Shown piece after piece: positions 45,941 to 54,758 of a DNA stretch of 64,000 nt (position 1 is its first letter; the number at the start of each line of letters is the position of its first letter). Made by a program: the position numbers and the translations under genes. This DNA is from Anaerobiospirillum sp. NML120448 (GTDB lineage: Bacteria; Pseudomonadota; Gammaproteobacteria; Enterobacterales; Succinivibrionaceae): assembly GCF_023050945.1 (NCBI RefSeq), contig NZ_JALKIM010000008.1, positions 24,817 to 88,816 on the forward strand, given 5' to 3'. The notes below the pieces were generated by a model, which was not told the origin of the DNA, did not search any database, and was given only the letters and a program-made list of their open reading frames with translations.

Positions 45941-45972
45941 AAAAACCCAGATGAATGATCATCTGGGCTTTA
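45941..45972 (-). terminator. Terminator of grpE
   Basis: CCCAGATGA (45946-45954) pairs with TCATCTGGG (45959-45967), followed by a T-run on the minus strand. Confidence 0.88.
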
Positions 45973-45994
45973 AAGTTTTCAAAAAAAACTAAAT

Positions 45995-46732
45995 TTAAAC
46001 TTTAGCTACAATAACCATAGCAGGACGCACTACTCGGCCATTTAAGGTAAAACCTTTTTGCATAGTAGATAAAACATGGTTATTAGGCACCTCAGTAGAT
46101 GGCACCATAGAAATAGCCTGATGGAAGTTTGGATCAAATGGCTGACCAGTTGGATCGATACGCTCCACACCAAAAGAAGACAACTCTTTTAAGAATAAGG
46201 TTAAGGTATTCTCAACACCATCAATAGTAGCCTTGGTAGCCTCATTGTTGCGATCAGAGAACTCTAAAGCCTTCTCAAGTGCATCGTAAACAGGCATTAA
46301 AGACTTCACAAACTTCTCTAAAGCAAACTTACGCTCACGCTCAACATCTTGGGCAGCACGCTTACGAACATTATCTGCCTCAGCTACAGCACGAACCATT
46401 TTGTCATGCTCAGATGCTACAGTCTGCTTTAAAACCTCAACTTCACCTTGAAGCTGGCTTAACTCTTGACGAAGTAATTCGCTCTCATCCTGGCAAGGCT
46501 CAGCCTCAACAAACTCAACGTTGTTATCATGATCCTCTAGCTCTTTTGGATCCACATTGGTGCTGACATTTTGCTCATCTGGATTACCATTAGCATTAAA
46601 TGCAGCTTGGTTTTGAGCATAAGTTTGAGCCATACGAGCAGCATAGTCAGTTTGCTCTTGGCTATTACCCTTGCTAGCCTCTAAAGTAGAAATAGCATCT
46701 TCAACGCTTTGTTGTTTCTCTAAATCTGACAT
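45995..46732 (-). CDS. grpE: Nucleotide exchange factor GrpE
   Basis: GrpE releases ADP from DnaK. The 245-residue protein has an acidic, Gln/Asn-rich N-terminal arm, a long coiled coil (about 85-150, with NVRKRAAQDVERERKFALEKFVKSLMPVYDALEKAL in several blocks), and the C-terminal beta domain PFDPNFHQAISM and VLSTMQKGFTLNGRVVRPAMVIV. The ATG at 46732 with a CAGGA ribosome site gives MSDLEK. The N-terminal arm is about 40 residues longer than in E. coli. It has its own sigma32-type promoter and terminator. Confidence 0.96.
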   Translation of the reverse strand: MSDLEKQQSVEDAISTLEASKGNSQEQTDYAARMAQTYAQNQAAFNANGNPDEQNVSTNVDPKELEDHDNNVEFVEAEPCQDESELLRQELSQLQGEVEVLKQTVASEHDKMVRAVAEADNVRKRAAQDVERERKFALEKFVKSLMPVYDALEKALEFSDRNNEATKATIDGVENTLTLFLKELSSFGVERIDPTGQPFDPNFHQAISMVPSTEVPNNHVLSTMQKGFTLNGRVVRPAMVIVAKV

Positions 46733-47128
46733 CGAAATGTTCCTGCACAAATTAACTTGCAAAAAATAATAATTTTAGTGCTACTTTTTCCTCAACAACT
46801 CTTGCTTATCAATAAGGCTAGGCAATGCTGAGGAAAAAACAGCACTGAATAATAGCTCATATGGGGACTATGCCTAGCAATTTCAAGCCAAATAATAAAA
46901 AACTTTTGCTTTTTGGTACAATGAGCTAAATTTTTCTTAGCTAGAAAAAGAAAATTCAAATTTTTCTCTAAGTTAAATACTTTATTATATTGACCTAGAG
47001 AGCACTACTCTAACTCCTCATTTAGGAGATAGGTTGTAATATTATATTTTCCCTGAACGTACAAGAGGAGTTGGCCGCGATTCCTCAGGCGAACAAAGTC
47101 GCATGTTTCCTCGCGGAGTGTATTTTTC
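46733..47128. other. Divergent spacer between grpE and bamE
   Basis: It holds the grpE heat-shock promoter (46859-46887) and, nearer bamE, a structured leader (47065-47118) with competing short stems. No gene is supported. Confidence 0.6.
46859..46887 (-). promoter_or_regulatory. Heat-shock (sigma32) promoter of grpE
   Basis: On the minus strand CTTGAAA (46881-46887) is followed after 14 bases by CCCCATAT (46859-46866), an essentially perfect sigma32 consensus. It lies about 130 bases upstream of grpE. Confidence 0.88.
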
Positions 47129-47578
47129 ATGAAATTTAGTAAAAAAATTTTATCTATCTGCGCTATTACACTAGCAAGCACTGTTTTTACAGGTTGTGCT
47201 TATCGTGTTGATTTAAAGCAAGGCAACTTTGTTGAACAAGATGCAGTGAACCAATTACGTCAAGGCATGACAGCTGAGCAGGTGCGCTATATTTTAGGCA
47301 CCCCTATGCTCACTGACGCTTTTGATAATACCCGTTGGTACTATGTTCACTTTGATCGTCGTGGCTGGACACGCCCTGATATTGCTAACTTAGTGTTAGT
47401 TTTTGAAGGTCGTGTCTTAAAAGATATCGAAGGCGATTTTAAAAAGCCTGATAACTTCTATAGCGGCAATGAAAGTATTCAGAAAATTGATTTTGCTGAT
47501 ATGGAGCATGTTGCTACTACCTACCCAACTATTAACCAAACAGTGGTTCAAGATGGCGTAGATAATACTCAAGAATAA
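47129..47578 (+). CDS. bamE: Outer membrane assembly lipoprotein BamE
   Basis: BamE (SmpA) is an accessory lipoprotein of the BAM complex that inserts beta-barrel proteins into the outer membrane. The 149-residue protein has a lipoprotein signal ending VFTGC and the family core QLRQGMTAEQVRYILGTPMLTDAF, WYYVHF and LVLVFEGRVLKDIEG. The start has a GGAG ribosome site within a structured leader. The C-terminal 40 residues are extra relative to E. coli BamE. A terminator separates it from the next lipoprotein gene. Confidence 0.93.
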   Translation: MKFSKKILSICAITLASTVFTGCAYRVDLKQGNFVEQDAVNQLRQGMTAEQVRYILGTPMLTDAFDNTRWYYVHFDRRGWTRPDIANLVLVFEGRVLKDIEGDFKKPDNFYSGNESIQKIDFADMEHVATTYPTINQTVVQDGVDNTQE

Positions 47579-47640
47579 TAGTATTAACTATTTTCATTAA
47601 GCGGCTCTTACAAGAACAGTAGCCCACTTATTACACAACC

Positions 47641-47672
47641 AAAAGCTTGTGGGATTTCCTACAAGCTTTTTG
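47641..47672 (+). terminator. Terminator of bamE
   Basis: AAAAGCTTGT (47641-47650) pairs perfectly with ACAAGCTTTT (47661-47670), followed by TTTGTTT. It ends only about 35 bases before the next start codon. Confidence 0.85.
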
Positions 47673-47705
47673 TTTATTAAGACCAATTTCTTGGGAGAAA
47701 GGTTA

Positions 47706-49115
47706 ATGTTATACCAATTGAAATTAACTTTAGCTTTGATTTTAAGCTCCACTATTGTACTTAGTGGCTGCTCAATTAAAGATGAAACCTCACAAGAAAT
47801 TAAAGTACAAAGACAAGAGCTTATTAACCCAAAACCTAAAACTAAAACCCAGCGTTTTATCAATTTGTGCTCTGAGTGTATTTTAGGCGACCTAAGTAAG
47901 CTTGATGAAATTGTTGCTACTTATCAAAGCTCTTTTACCCCAAAGACTAACTATCCTAAAGGTGCTTTCTTATATCAAAAGATTACCCCTACCCTAGCTT
48001 TTGAGCGCTGTGCCCAAAAGGCTATGCTTTTAGGTGATAATAGGGCCTTTAATGCCATGTTTATTCGCCAAGGCAAAATCGCCCGCACCGCTCGCTATTT
48101 CTATGCTACTAATAAACCTACTCAAGGTGCCTTCTGGCTACAACGCATTATTAATGTTAAAGGTGAAATGGATGGTCTTGAAGTAGCAGGTAGAGTCTTT
48201 ATTCAGGATATTAGAACTATTGGCATAGGTGTGCGTTTGTTAGAACAATCAGCCCGTTTAGGCAATCGTAATGCTCGCCAAATGCTTATGGGATTAATGA
48301 ACCCAGGCTCAGTTTATTACCAACAGCTAACTAAAAATAGCCTACATGAAGACGAAGACGATCAATCAGCAGAAGCCATCGACCATTTTGACTCCCAAGT
48401 TGACGACCCCGACCAGGATCAGGCCAAAGGCCAGGCTCCTGGCCACGCCAACGGCAAAGGCCACGCCAACGGCCAAAGCCTTGCTAAGAGCGCAATCCCA
48501 GTCAAAAATAGCCAAGCTAAATCCCAGCCTATCTTAGATGATGAGGACAATGCTGTACTCTTTAACAGTGCCCTGCCGCTTACTGATAGCGAGGTTAATA
48601 GCAAATCTAAAATTGAGGAAGTGCAAGGCGGTCAAATTTCCCTTTACAATAGCCAGAGCCAAGAGCAAAGTGCCAACAAGCAAAAAAACTCTTTAGATTC
48701 CTTAGCTCAGCCTAAAAATATGGGCCTTGGCTATACCGAAACAGCTATCAAAGCCAATAATCAGCTCCAAGATGCTACTACCTCTGTTAACAGCCAAGAG
48801 CAAAATGCAAGCTTACTGAACTCAACCGAGGCCACTATCAGCGCCCTAGAATCTCCAGATCCAGAGTTGGATATGCCGCTTGAGCTCTATGAGCAAGACC
48901 ATGAAAGCCACCAACAATCACTAAAGCAGCAAGAAGAAAAAGCTACAGCTGATGGCAGCATTATTAAGGCCCGCTTTGGCGAACAAAGAGCCAAAGACCG
49001 TGAAGCCAAGCTTAAGTCCCTAGAGCAAAAAGCCCTTGAGGCCAGCCAGGCTGCTCAAAAGAAAGCTCAAGAGGCTACCAACTCTCAAGGTAAGACCACT
49101 CCATCTGAGCCTTAA
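47706..49115 (+). CDS. Unrecognised lipoprotein with helical repeats and low-complexity tail
   Basis: I cannot assign this 469-residue protein to a named family. It has a lipoprotein signal peptide ending VLSGC (Cys near residue 22). Residues about 50-210 contain alternating small/large helix patterns (GAFWLQRIINVKGE, GVRLLEQSARLGNRNARQMLMGL) reminiscent of Sel1/TPR repeats. The remaining half is Gln/Ser/Asn/Glu-rich and includes short His/Gly/Asn repeats (GHANGKGHANGQ) and a C-terminal Lys/Glu/Ala coiled coil. The ATG at 47706 follows GGGAGAAAGG; the longer reading overlaps the bamE terminator. Envelope localisation is likely. A partner of the BAM complex is conceivable from position only. 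Confidence 0.75.
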   Translation: MLYQLKLTLALILSSTIVLSGCSIKDETSQEIKVQRQELINPKPKTKTQRFINLCSECILGDLSKLDEIVATYQSSFTPKTNYPKGAFLYQKITPTLAFERCAQKAMLLGDNRAFNAMFIRQGKIARTARYFYATNKPTQGAFWLQRIINVKGEMDGLEVAGRVFIQDIRTIGIGVRLLEQSARLGNRNARQMLMGLMNPGSVYYQQLTKNSLHEDEDDQSAEAIDHFDSQVDDPDQDQAKGQAPGHANGKGHANGQSLAKSAIPVKNSQAKSQPILDDEDNAVLFNSALPLTDSEVNSKSKIEEVQGGQISLYNSQSQEQSANKQKNSLDSLAQPKNMGLGYTETAIKANNQLQDATTSVNSQEQNASLLNSTEATISALESPDPELDMPLELYEQDHESHQQSLKQQEEKATADGSIIKARFGEQRAKDREAKLKSLEQKALEASQAAQKKAQEATNSQGKTTPSEP

Positions 49116-49929
49116 GCTCTTGCCTTAGCAAGTAAGAGCTAGCTTGCCCCTAACATTACAGCCACGGGGCAAGCAACCACCACTTACTCATCCTTGGCCA
49201 CTTTAAACCTAACCACCATTTTAATGGCTGTCATATAGCCCCCAGCACTACACTGCTTAGCCCTGCCAGCCACAGCTAAGCATGCTGCATGGCACTGCTT
49301 AGCAAGATGCGCACAGCAAGGTGCGCACGGCAAGTGCGACAGTCTAAGCTACGTTCTTAGCCATGGCCTTGGCTAAGGCTTTAGCTAAGGACTAAGCTTT
49401 AGCAATTAAGGCTGGCACTAAGTGTTTAGGAGGCAAAATATAGAGGCTGTATGCTGGTGGTAAAAGAATATGGGCAGAGGATTTACTTTTGTGCACTAGA
49501 GCACAATTATGAGCCTATTTATGGCCAAAAGCAGGCAGGCTTTAACTAAGTAATGACAATAGTGCTAATCTATACTTTTGTTTTGAGATATTTCTCTTAA
49601 CACAGATTTAATTTTGTCCCTTTATAATCTTGCTACTTAGTTAAGCTAGAGATTGAAACTTCCAGAGCTTATATTACTTTCTTAGCTAAACTAATTAACA
49701 CTTACTTGCACTCAGGCATAATCCTAATAATCTACAGCCTTAAGCCTTAAGTGCGCTGATGCTAAGTACATCATAATTTGTATAACACTGGTCTTTAAAG
49801 TTGCTTTCTTACACTATTACTGTTTGTTTGTAGCATACCACCTAGCTCACTTATTGAGTTTTTGTGTGTTTGAGCTCTACTTAAAGCTCGTTAACTTATC
49901 TCTTTATTTTTTTCTTAAAGGTCTTGGTT
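49116..49929. other. Long spacer upstream of ppk1
   Basis: No gene is supported in these 810 bases. From about 49250 to 49410 there are degenerate GCTTAGC, GCGCAC and GGCTAAGG words resembling the other repeat tracts. The remaining 500 bases are AT-rich and include the ppk1 promoter, not located exactly. Confidence 0.5.
49250..49410. repeat. Degenerate GCTTAG/GCGCACG repeat tract
   Basis: Imperfect words such as GCACTGCTTAGC, AAGATGCGCACAGC, AAGGTGCGCACGGC and TTAGCTAAGG recur. It is similar in style to 3345-3425 and 32850-33045. Confidence 0.5.
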
Positions 49930-52125
49930 ATGTCTGATATCAAGAAAATTGATTTAGTACCAAAGGAAATTAGCTGGCTTTCTTTTAATGGTCGTGTACT
50001 ACAAGAAGCTGCTGATCAGTCAGTTCCTCTAATTGAAAAGATTCGCTTTTTAGGCATTTACTCTAATAACCAAGATGAGTTCTTTAAGGTGCGTGTAGCT
50101 AACCTTAAGCGTCAAATCATTATCAACAAAGAGGAAGGTAATGAGACTGAGGCAGTTAAGCTCTTAAAGGAAGTTCAAACCTTAGTATCTCGCTACCAAA
50201 GCGACCTGAATCGTATTTATCGTGCCCTTATGCAAGAGTTGGCCGATAACAAGATTTATTTAAGAGATGAAACTGAAGTTACCGAGAATCAAAAAGCTTG
50301 GGTTCGTAACTACTTTAAGCGCCATGTGCTCAAGCACATCAATCCTATTATCTTTAAGAATAAGATTGATTTAGTTCAATTCTTACGTGACCAGTACACT
50401 TACTTGCTTATTCGTATGACAGGCAAGGAAGTGCATCACGCTTTATTAGAGATCCCATCTGATGTAGTGCCACGCTTTATTAGTATGCCTACTCAAGAGG
50501 GTGAGACCACCTTAATGTTCTTGGATAATGTTATTCGTATTGGTTTGGATGACATTTTCAAGGGCTTCTTTGATTACGACACTATCGAAGCCTACTCCAT
50601 TAAGATGAATCGTGATGCTGAGTACGATTTATTAGGTAATGTTGATATGTCCGTGTTAGAGAATATGTCTAATTCTCTAAAGCAGCGTTTAAACGCTATG
50701 CCTGTACGCTTTGCTTACGACAGAGCTATGCCTAAGGACATGGTTGCCTTTATGACTGAGGAGCTCCATTTGTCAGACATTGACTCCTGTATGCCTGGCA
50801 ATCGCTATCACAACTTTAAGGACTTTTTATCCTTCCCAAGTGTTGGCCCAGATAGCTTCGAGAATCCTTCTTTATCACCTATTTTATCTACCGCCTTTGA
50901 TAATCACATCAATGCTTTTGATGCTATTTCTAAGAGCGATATTCTCCTTTATTATCCATACTACTCTTTTGAGTACTTTACTGAGTTTTTACGTCAAGCT
51001 TCCTATGATCCTAAGGTTACTGCCATTAAGATCAACATTTATCGTGTAGCTCGTAATAGCCGTGTAATCGACTCTTTAATTGATGCTGCTAATAATGGTA
51101 AGCGTGTTACTGTAGTAGTGGAGTTAAAGGCTCGTTTTGATGAGGCTAACAACATTCGTTGGGCTTCCCACTTAACTGATGCTGGCGTAAAAGTTCTCTT
51201 CGGTCTACCAACCTTAAAGATTCACTCTAAGCTCTGCATTATCTCCCGTAAAGAGGGTGATAAGACTGTACGCTATGCCCATATTGGTACTGGCAACTTT
51301 AACGAAAAGACAGCTAAGATTTACACCGACTTTGCTCTCTTTACTAAGAATGAAACCCTCACTCAAGAGGTTCATAACGTATTTGACTTTATTGAGTACC
51401 CATATACTCGCCCACGTTTTGATAAGCTCTTAGTATCCCCAATTAACGCTCGTCAGCGTATTTACGCCATGATTGATCGTGAAATTGAGAATGCCTCTAT
51501 GGGTCTTCCATCCTATATCAACCTCAAGGTTAATAACTTGGTTGATGAAGGCTTAATTGAGCGTCTTTATAAGGCCTCTCAAGCTGGTGTTAAGATTCGT
51601 GCCATTATTAGAGGCATGTGTAGCTTACGTCCAGGCGTTCCAGGTTTATCTGAGAATATCTACATTACTTCCATTGTAGATCGCTTCTTAGAGCACCCAC
51701 GTGTTATGATTTTCTGCAATAACAATAATGAGGAGCTTTACATTTCCTCTGCTGACTGGATGACTCGTAACCTTGATTACCGTATTGAGGTTGGTGCCCC
51801 TGTATTGGATCCTGCCCTTCGTGAGCGTATTCGTACCATTTTCAAGATCCAAGAAAGTGATAATCAAAAATCTCGTATTATTGATGCTGATCAGACTAAT
51901 GAGTATGTTCCTTATAACCCAGACTCACCAAAGATCCGCTCTCAAATCGAGATTCACCGCTACTTAAGCAGTGTTGAGACTAAGCTTAGCGAAGAGCTCA
52001 AACAGCAACAGCTCCAAACTAAGCTTGATACTGCTAAGACCACAGCTAAGAAAGCAGCCCCTGCTAAAGCCGCTGCCGCAACTAAAAAAGCTCCAGCTAA
52101 AGACACTCTTATTCCAACCAAATAG
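49930..52125 (+). CDS. ppk: Polyphosphate kinase 1
   Basis: PPK1 makes inorganic polyphosphate from ATP. The 731-residue protein starts with the N domain (LSFNGRVLQEA; IRFLGIYSNNQDEFF). The two catalytic histidines of the phospholipase-D-like domains are H432 (KIHSKLC) and H589 (LEHPRV), with GTGNFNEKTA and SSADWMTRN conserved. The ATG at 49930 with an AAAGG ribosome site is preferred over TTG two codons earlier. The final 45 residues are a Lys/Ala/Pro tail (KTTAKKAAPAKAAAATKK), reminiscent of histone H1, that E. coli PPK lacks. Confidence 0.95.
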   Translation: MSDIKKIDLVPKEISWLSFNGRVLQEAADQSVPLIEKIRFLGIYSNNQDEFFKVRVANLKRQIIINKEEGNETEAVKLLKEVQTLVSRYQSDLNRIYRALMQELADNKIYLRDETEVTENQKAWVRNYFKRHVLKHINPIIFKNKIDLVQFLRDQYTYLLIRMTGKEVHHALLEIPSDVVPRFISMPTQEGETTLMFLDNVIRIGLDDIFKGFFDYDTIEAYSIKMNRDAEYDLLGNVDMSVLENMSNSLKQRLNAMPVRFAYDRAMPKDMVAFMTEELHLSDIDSCMPGNRYHNFKDFLSFPSVGPDSFENPSLSPILSTAFDNHINAFDAISKSDILLYYPYYSFEYFTEFLRQASYDPKVTAIKINIYRVARNSRVIDSLIDAANNGKRVTVVVELKARFDEANNIRWASHLTDAGVKVLFGLPTLKIHSKLCIISRKEGDKTVRYAHIGTGNFNEKTAKIYTDFALFTKNETLTQEVHNVFDFIEYPYTRPRFDKLLVSPINARQRIYAMIDREIENASMGLPSYINLKVNNLVDEGLIERLYKASQAGVKIRAIIRGMCSLRPGVPGLSENIYITSIVDRFLEHPRVMIFCNNNNEELYISSADWMTRNLDYRIEVGAPVLDPALRERIRTIFKIQESDNQKSRIIDADQTNEYVPYNPDSPKIRSQIEIHRYLSSVETKLSEELKQQQLQTKLDTAKTTAKKAAPAKAAAATKKAPAKDTLIPTK

Positions 52126-52153
52126 CAATAGTCTATAAGCTTTAGTCCCATAT

Positions 52154-52198
52154 AAAAAAATCCCTGCTAAACATCAAGCTTTAGTCAGGGATTTTTTT
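52154..52198 (+). terminator. Terminator of ppk1
   Basis: AAAAAAATCCCTG (52154-52166) pairs with CAGGGATTTTTTT (52186-52198), with an inner CTAAA/TTTAG stem. Confidence 0.9.
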
Positions 52199-52602
52199 AT
52201 GCCCAAACAGCAACACTCACCACACTAACCTGCACCTCTAATCCCAAACTACCCCAGCCCCTGCCGTTCATGGCACTGCCGTCCATGGCTCTTCTGTCCA
52301 TGCTCCTGCCAACTTGAGCCCTGCTGCATGTAGCAACATGCATTCAACTAGTCCCATGTCAGGCAATGCCACGTCAGAACTCAACAGCAGGTCATGCTGT
52401 GCAAGGCTTGGCTTTGCTTTGCTTTGCTTAGCTTGGCTTGGCTTGGCTTGGCTTGGGAAATCCTATCTAAAACGCAGCTTGCGTCCTGCCAATAAAGACA
52501 TATTTCTCTGTCGATCCCATTAGTAATTTGCGCTAAAATTTGCCACTAAATTGCTTTTTTTAGCTACAACCACAATTATTTTTCTTTGCATGGGTATTTT
52601 TC
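52199..52602. other. Spacer upstream of rmuC with pentamer repeats
   Basis: No gene is supported. A C/T-rich stretch (about 52205-52380) with repeated CATGGC and CTGCC words is followed by the GGCTT tract and then a short AT-rich promoter region. Confidence 0.55.
52401..52457. repeat. GGCTT/TGCTT pentamer tract
   Basis: About eleven consecutive 5-bp units with the pattern NGCTT/GGCTT, the last five being exact GCTTG copies. Confidence 0.85.
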
Positions 52603-54636
52603 ATGTTTGACAGTTCCTCTTCCTTGGTTTTACTAGTAGTCGCTATCATAGCTTGCGCTATAGCTGCTGTATTTGTTAATCGTTATTTATCTTTAAAAGA
52701 AAAAGCATCTAAGATTCAGTCTGGCAGTAGTGAGCTTGATATTAATATCATTGAACAGGCAACTTTATCTAAATCTTTACAAGAGCAAGTAGAAGATCTC
52801 AAGGCTGAACTTGATTCTATCGAGCATCAATATACAGTACATAAGGAAAATGCCACTAGCGAAAAGCTCTCCTTGGTAAAAGAGATCTCCAATCTTCAAA
52901 CTGAATGCCAAAATCTCAAAGAAAAGCTTACTGAGCGTGAAGAGTATATTCATACCTTACAAGAGCAGCATAATAAGGCTTTAAATGAAACTAAAAGCAT
53001 GCATGACAATACTATTAAAGAACTTAAAGAAGGTTATGCAGCCCAAACTAGCACCCTCAAGGAAAATATTAAGAAGCTGGAAATTGATTTAGTAGGCAAA
53101 GACGTTGAAATTAAAAAGATCAACGAACGCCTTCAAGATAGCGTAGTAGAGCAAACCGAGCTTAAAAGCCAGAATTCCACTTTAGAACTATTAAGACAAG
53201 AAGATCAAAAGCGTTTTGAGCAGGCTCAAAATGAGCTTGAGCATCGTCTTAATACTATGAGTGAGAAGATCTTAAAAGAGCGTAGCGAATCATTACAAAA
53301 GGTTAATAATGAAAGCATGGTGCAAATTATTAATCCTTTGCAAAATGAGCTTAATACTTTTAGAAATTTAATTGCTAACACTCAAAAAGCCAATTCTGAG
53401 CAGGCAGGCATTTTACAAAATGAGCTTAAGCACCTCCATGAGGCGCAACAAAACTTAGGTCTACAGGCCCAAAATCTATCTAAAGCTCTGCTACAAGGCA
53501 GCAAGAGCCAAGGTATTTGGGGTGAACAACAATTAGAGCTCTTGCTACAAGCATCTGGTCTATCCAGCGAGCAAAACTACATAAAAGAGTGCTTTGCTAC
53601 TAATGATCAAGGCGATAAAGGTAGAGCTGATGTATTAATTGTACTGCCACAAAATCGTGGTCTAGTCATTGATGCTAAATGCTCCCTTACTGCTTATACC
53701 GAATTATGTAATGCGCAAAATGACAATGATCAAAAAACCTATGATCAGGCATTATCACGCCATATTGATTCCATTAAAAAGCACATTGATGAGCTTAGCA
53801 AAAAGAAATATCCTGAGTTTGAACGCTATGGCAGTCCAAACTTTGTCTTTATGTTTGTGCCTATCGACCATGCTTTAGCTTTGGCTTTGCGCTCTAATGA
53901 CAAACTTTACAGTTACGCTCAAGAGCTCAATGTCTACTTAGTCTCCCCATCATCCCTACTTCCTGCTTTACGCATTGTAGGAAACTTATGGGCTTTAGCT
54001 AATCAAGGCAATAAGTATAAAGAGATTGTTAAACGAGCTGATTTGATTTACCAAAAGTGCTCTAAAATCTGCAACGATTTTGAAGGCCTCTTAAAGATTA
54101 GAGACAGCCTCAATAAGAACATTGATGGCATGGCCACCTCATTGTGCCAAGGCAAGGGCAATTTACAAAAGATGCTCTCTGACTTTGCCAAAGATGCCCC
54201 AGCTCTAAGCCAAAACGTCTTATTAGAGTTTAAGCCTAACTCAGAGTCCAATAAAATTTTAGTTAACGAAATCATTGTAGACCCTGCCTCCACCACCCTT
54301 GAGGCCCCAGACACTAGCAGTGCTAGCACCACTAGCGCTAGCGATGACAGCGAGACCCAAAAGCCACGAGCCAAAACCACTCGTACTCGCAAAACCAAGG
54401 CTAAGAAAGCAGAGCCTGCAACTGAGCCAGCTCCAGAGCAAGAAGCAGTCCCAGCTACAGAGCAAGCACTTGCTGTAGAGCCTACCCAGGCCCCAGTTTT
54501 AGACCCTGCCCTAGTTCCTAGCCAAGAGCAAGAGCTAGCACCAGAATCTCAGTCTCAGTCTCAAGCTCTAGCTACAGCTACAGCTCAAGCTACAGAAGAG
54601 CCTAATGAGCCATCAGCTACTGAGGCTACTGCTTAA
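52603..54636 (+). CDS. rmuC: DNA recombination protein RmuC
   Basis: RmuC limits inversion at short inverted repeats and has a PD-(D/E)XK-like nuclease fold. The 677-residue protein has one N-terminal membrane helix (about 8-27), a long coiled coil (about 50-290) and the conserved RmuC domain with GIWGEQQLELLL, GRADVLIVLPQNRGLVIDAKCSL and ALRIVGNLW. The C-terminal 110 residues are an Ala/Glu/Gln/Pro/Ser low-complexity tail with a basic patch (KPRAKTTRTRKTKAKK), longer than in E. coli. Confidence 0.93.
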   Translation: MFDSSSSLVLLVVAIIACAIAAVFVNRYLSLKEKASKIQSGSSELDINIIEQATLSKSLQEQVEDLKAELDSIEHQYTVHKENATSEKLSLVKEISNLQTECQNLKEKLTEREEYIHTLQEQHNKALNETKSMHDNTIKELKEGYAAQTSTLKENIKKLEIDLVGKDVEIKKINERLQDSVVEQTELKSQNSTLELLRQEDQKRFEQAQNELEHRLNTMSEKILKERSESLQKVNNESMVQIINPLQNELNTFRNLIANTQKANSEQAGILQNELKHLHEAQQNLGLQAQNLSKALLQGSKSQGIWGEQQLELLLQASGLSSEQNYIKECFATNDQGDKGRADVLIVLPQNRGLVIDAKCSLTAYTELCNAQNDNDQKTYDQALSRHIDSIKKHIDELSKKKYPEFERYGSPNFVFMFVPIDHALALALRSNDKLYSYAQELNVYLVSPSSLLPALRIVGNLWALANQGNKYKEIVKRADLIYQKCSKICNDFEGLLKIRDSLNKNIDGMATSLCQGKGNLQKMLSDFAKDAPALSQNVLLEFKPNSESNKILVNEIIVDPASTTLEAPDTSSASTTSASDDSETQKPRAKTTRTRKTKAKKAEPATEPAPEQEAVPATEQALAVEPTQAPVLDPALVPSQEQELAPESQSQSQALATATAQATEEPNEPSATEATA

Positions 54637-54702
54637 GGACAAGACTAGGCCCAAGGCCCAATATCAAAGGCCCAAGCCGCAGAAGGGGCTTGAGGCTTAA
54701 AA

Positions 54703-54745
54703 CAAAAAAAAGCGCTGACTTAAGTAATTAAGCAGCGCCTTTTTT
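54703..54745. terminator. Terminator between rmuC and the SUFU-like gene
   Basis: AGCGCTG (54711-54717) pairs with CAGCGC-type sequence (54733-54738), enclosing CTTAA/TTAAG, with A and T tracts on each side. Confidence 0.8.
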
Positions 54746-54758
54746 GTAATTACAGGAA

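Noticed and set aside
47597..47863. Minus-strand frame opposite the lipoprotein signal peptide
   Set aside because: It overlaps the bamE terminator and the supported lipoprotein gene on the other strand.
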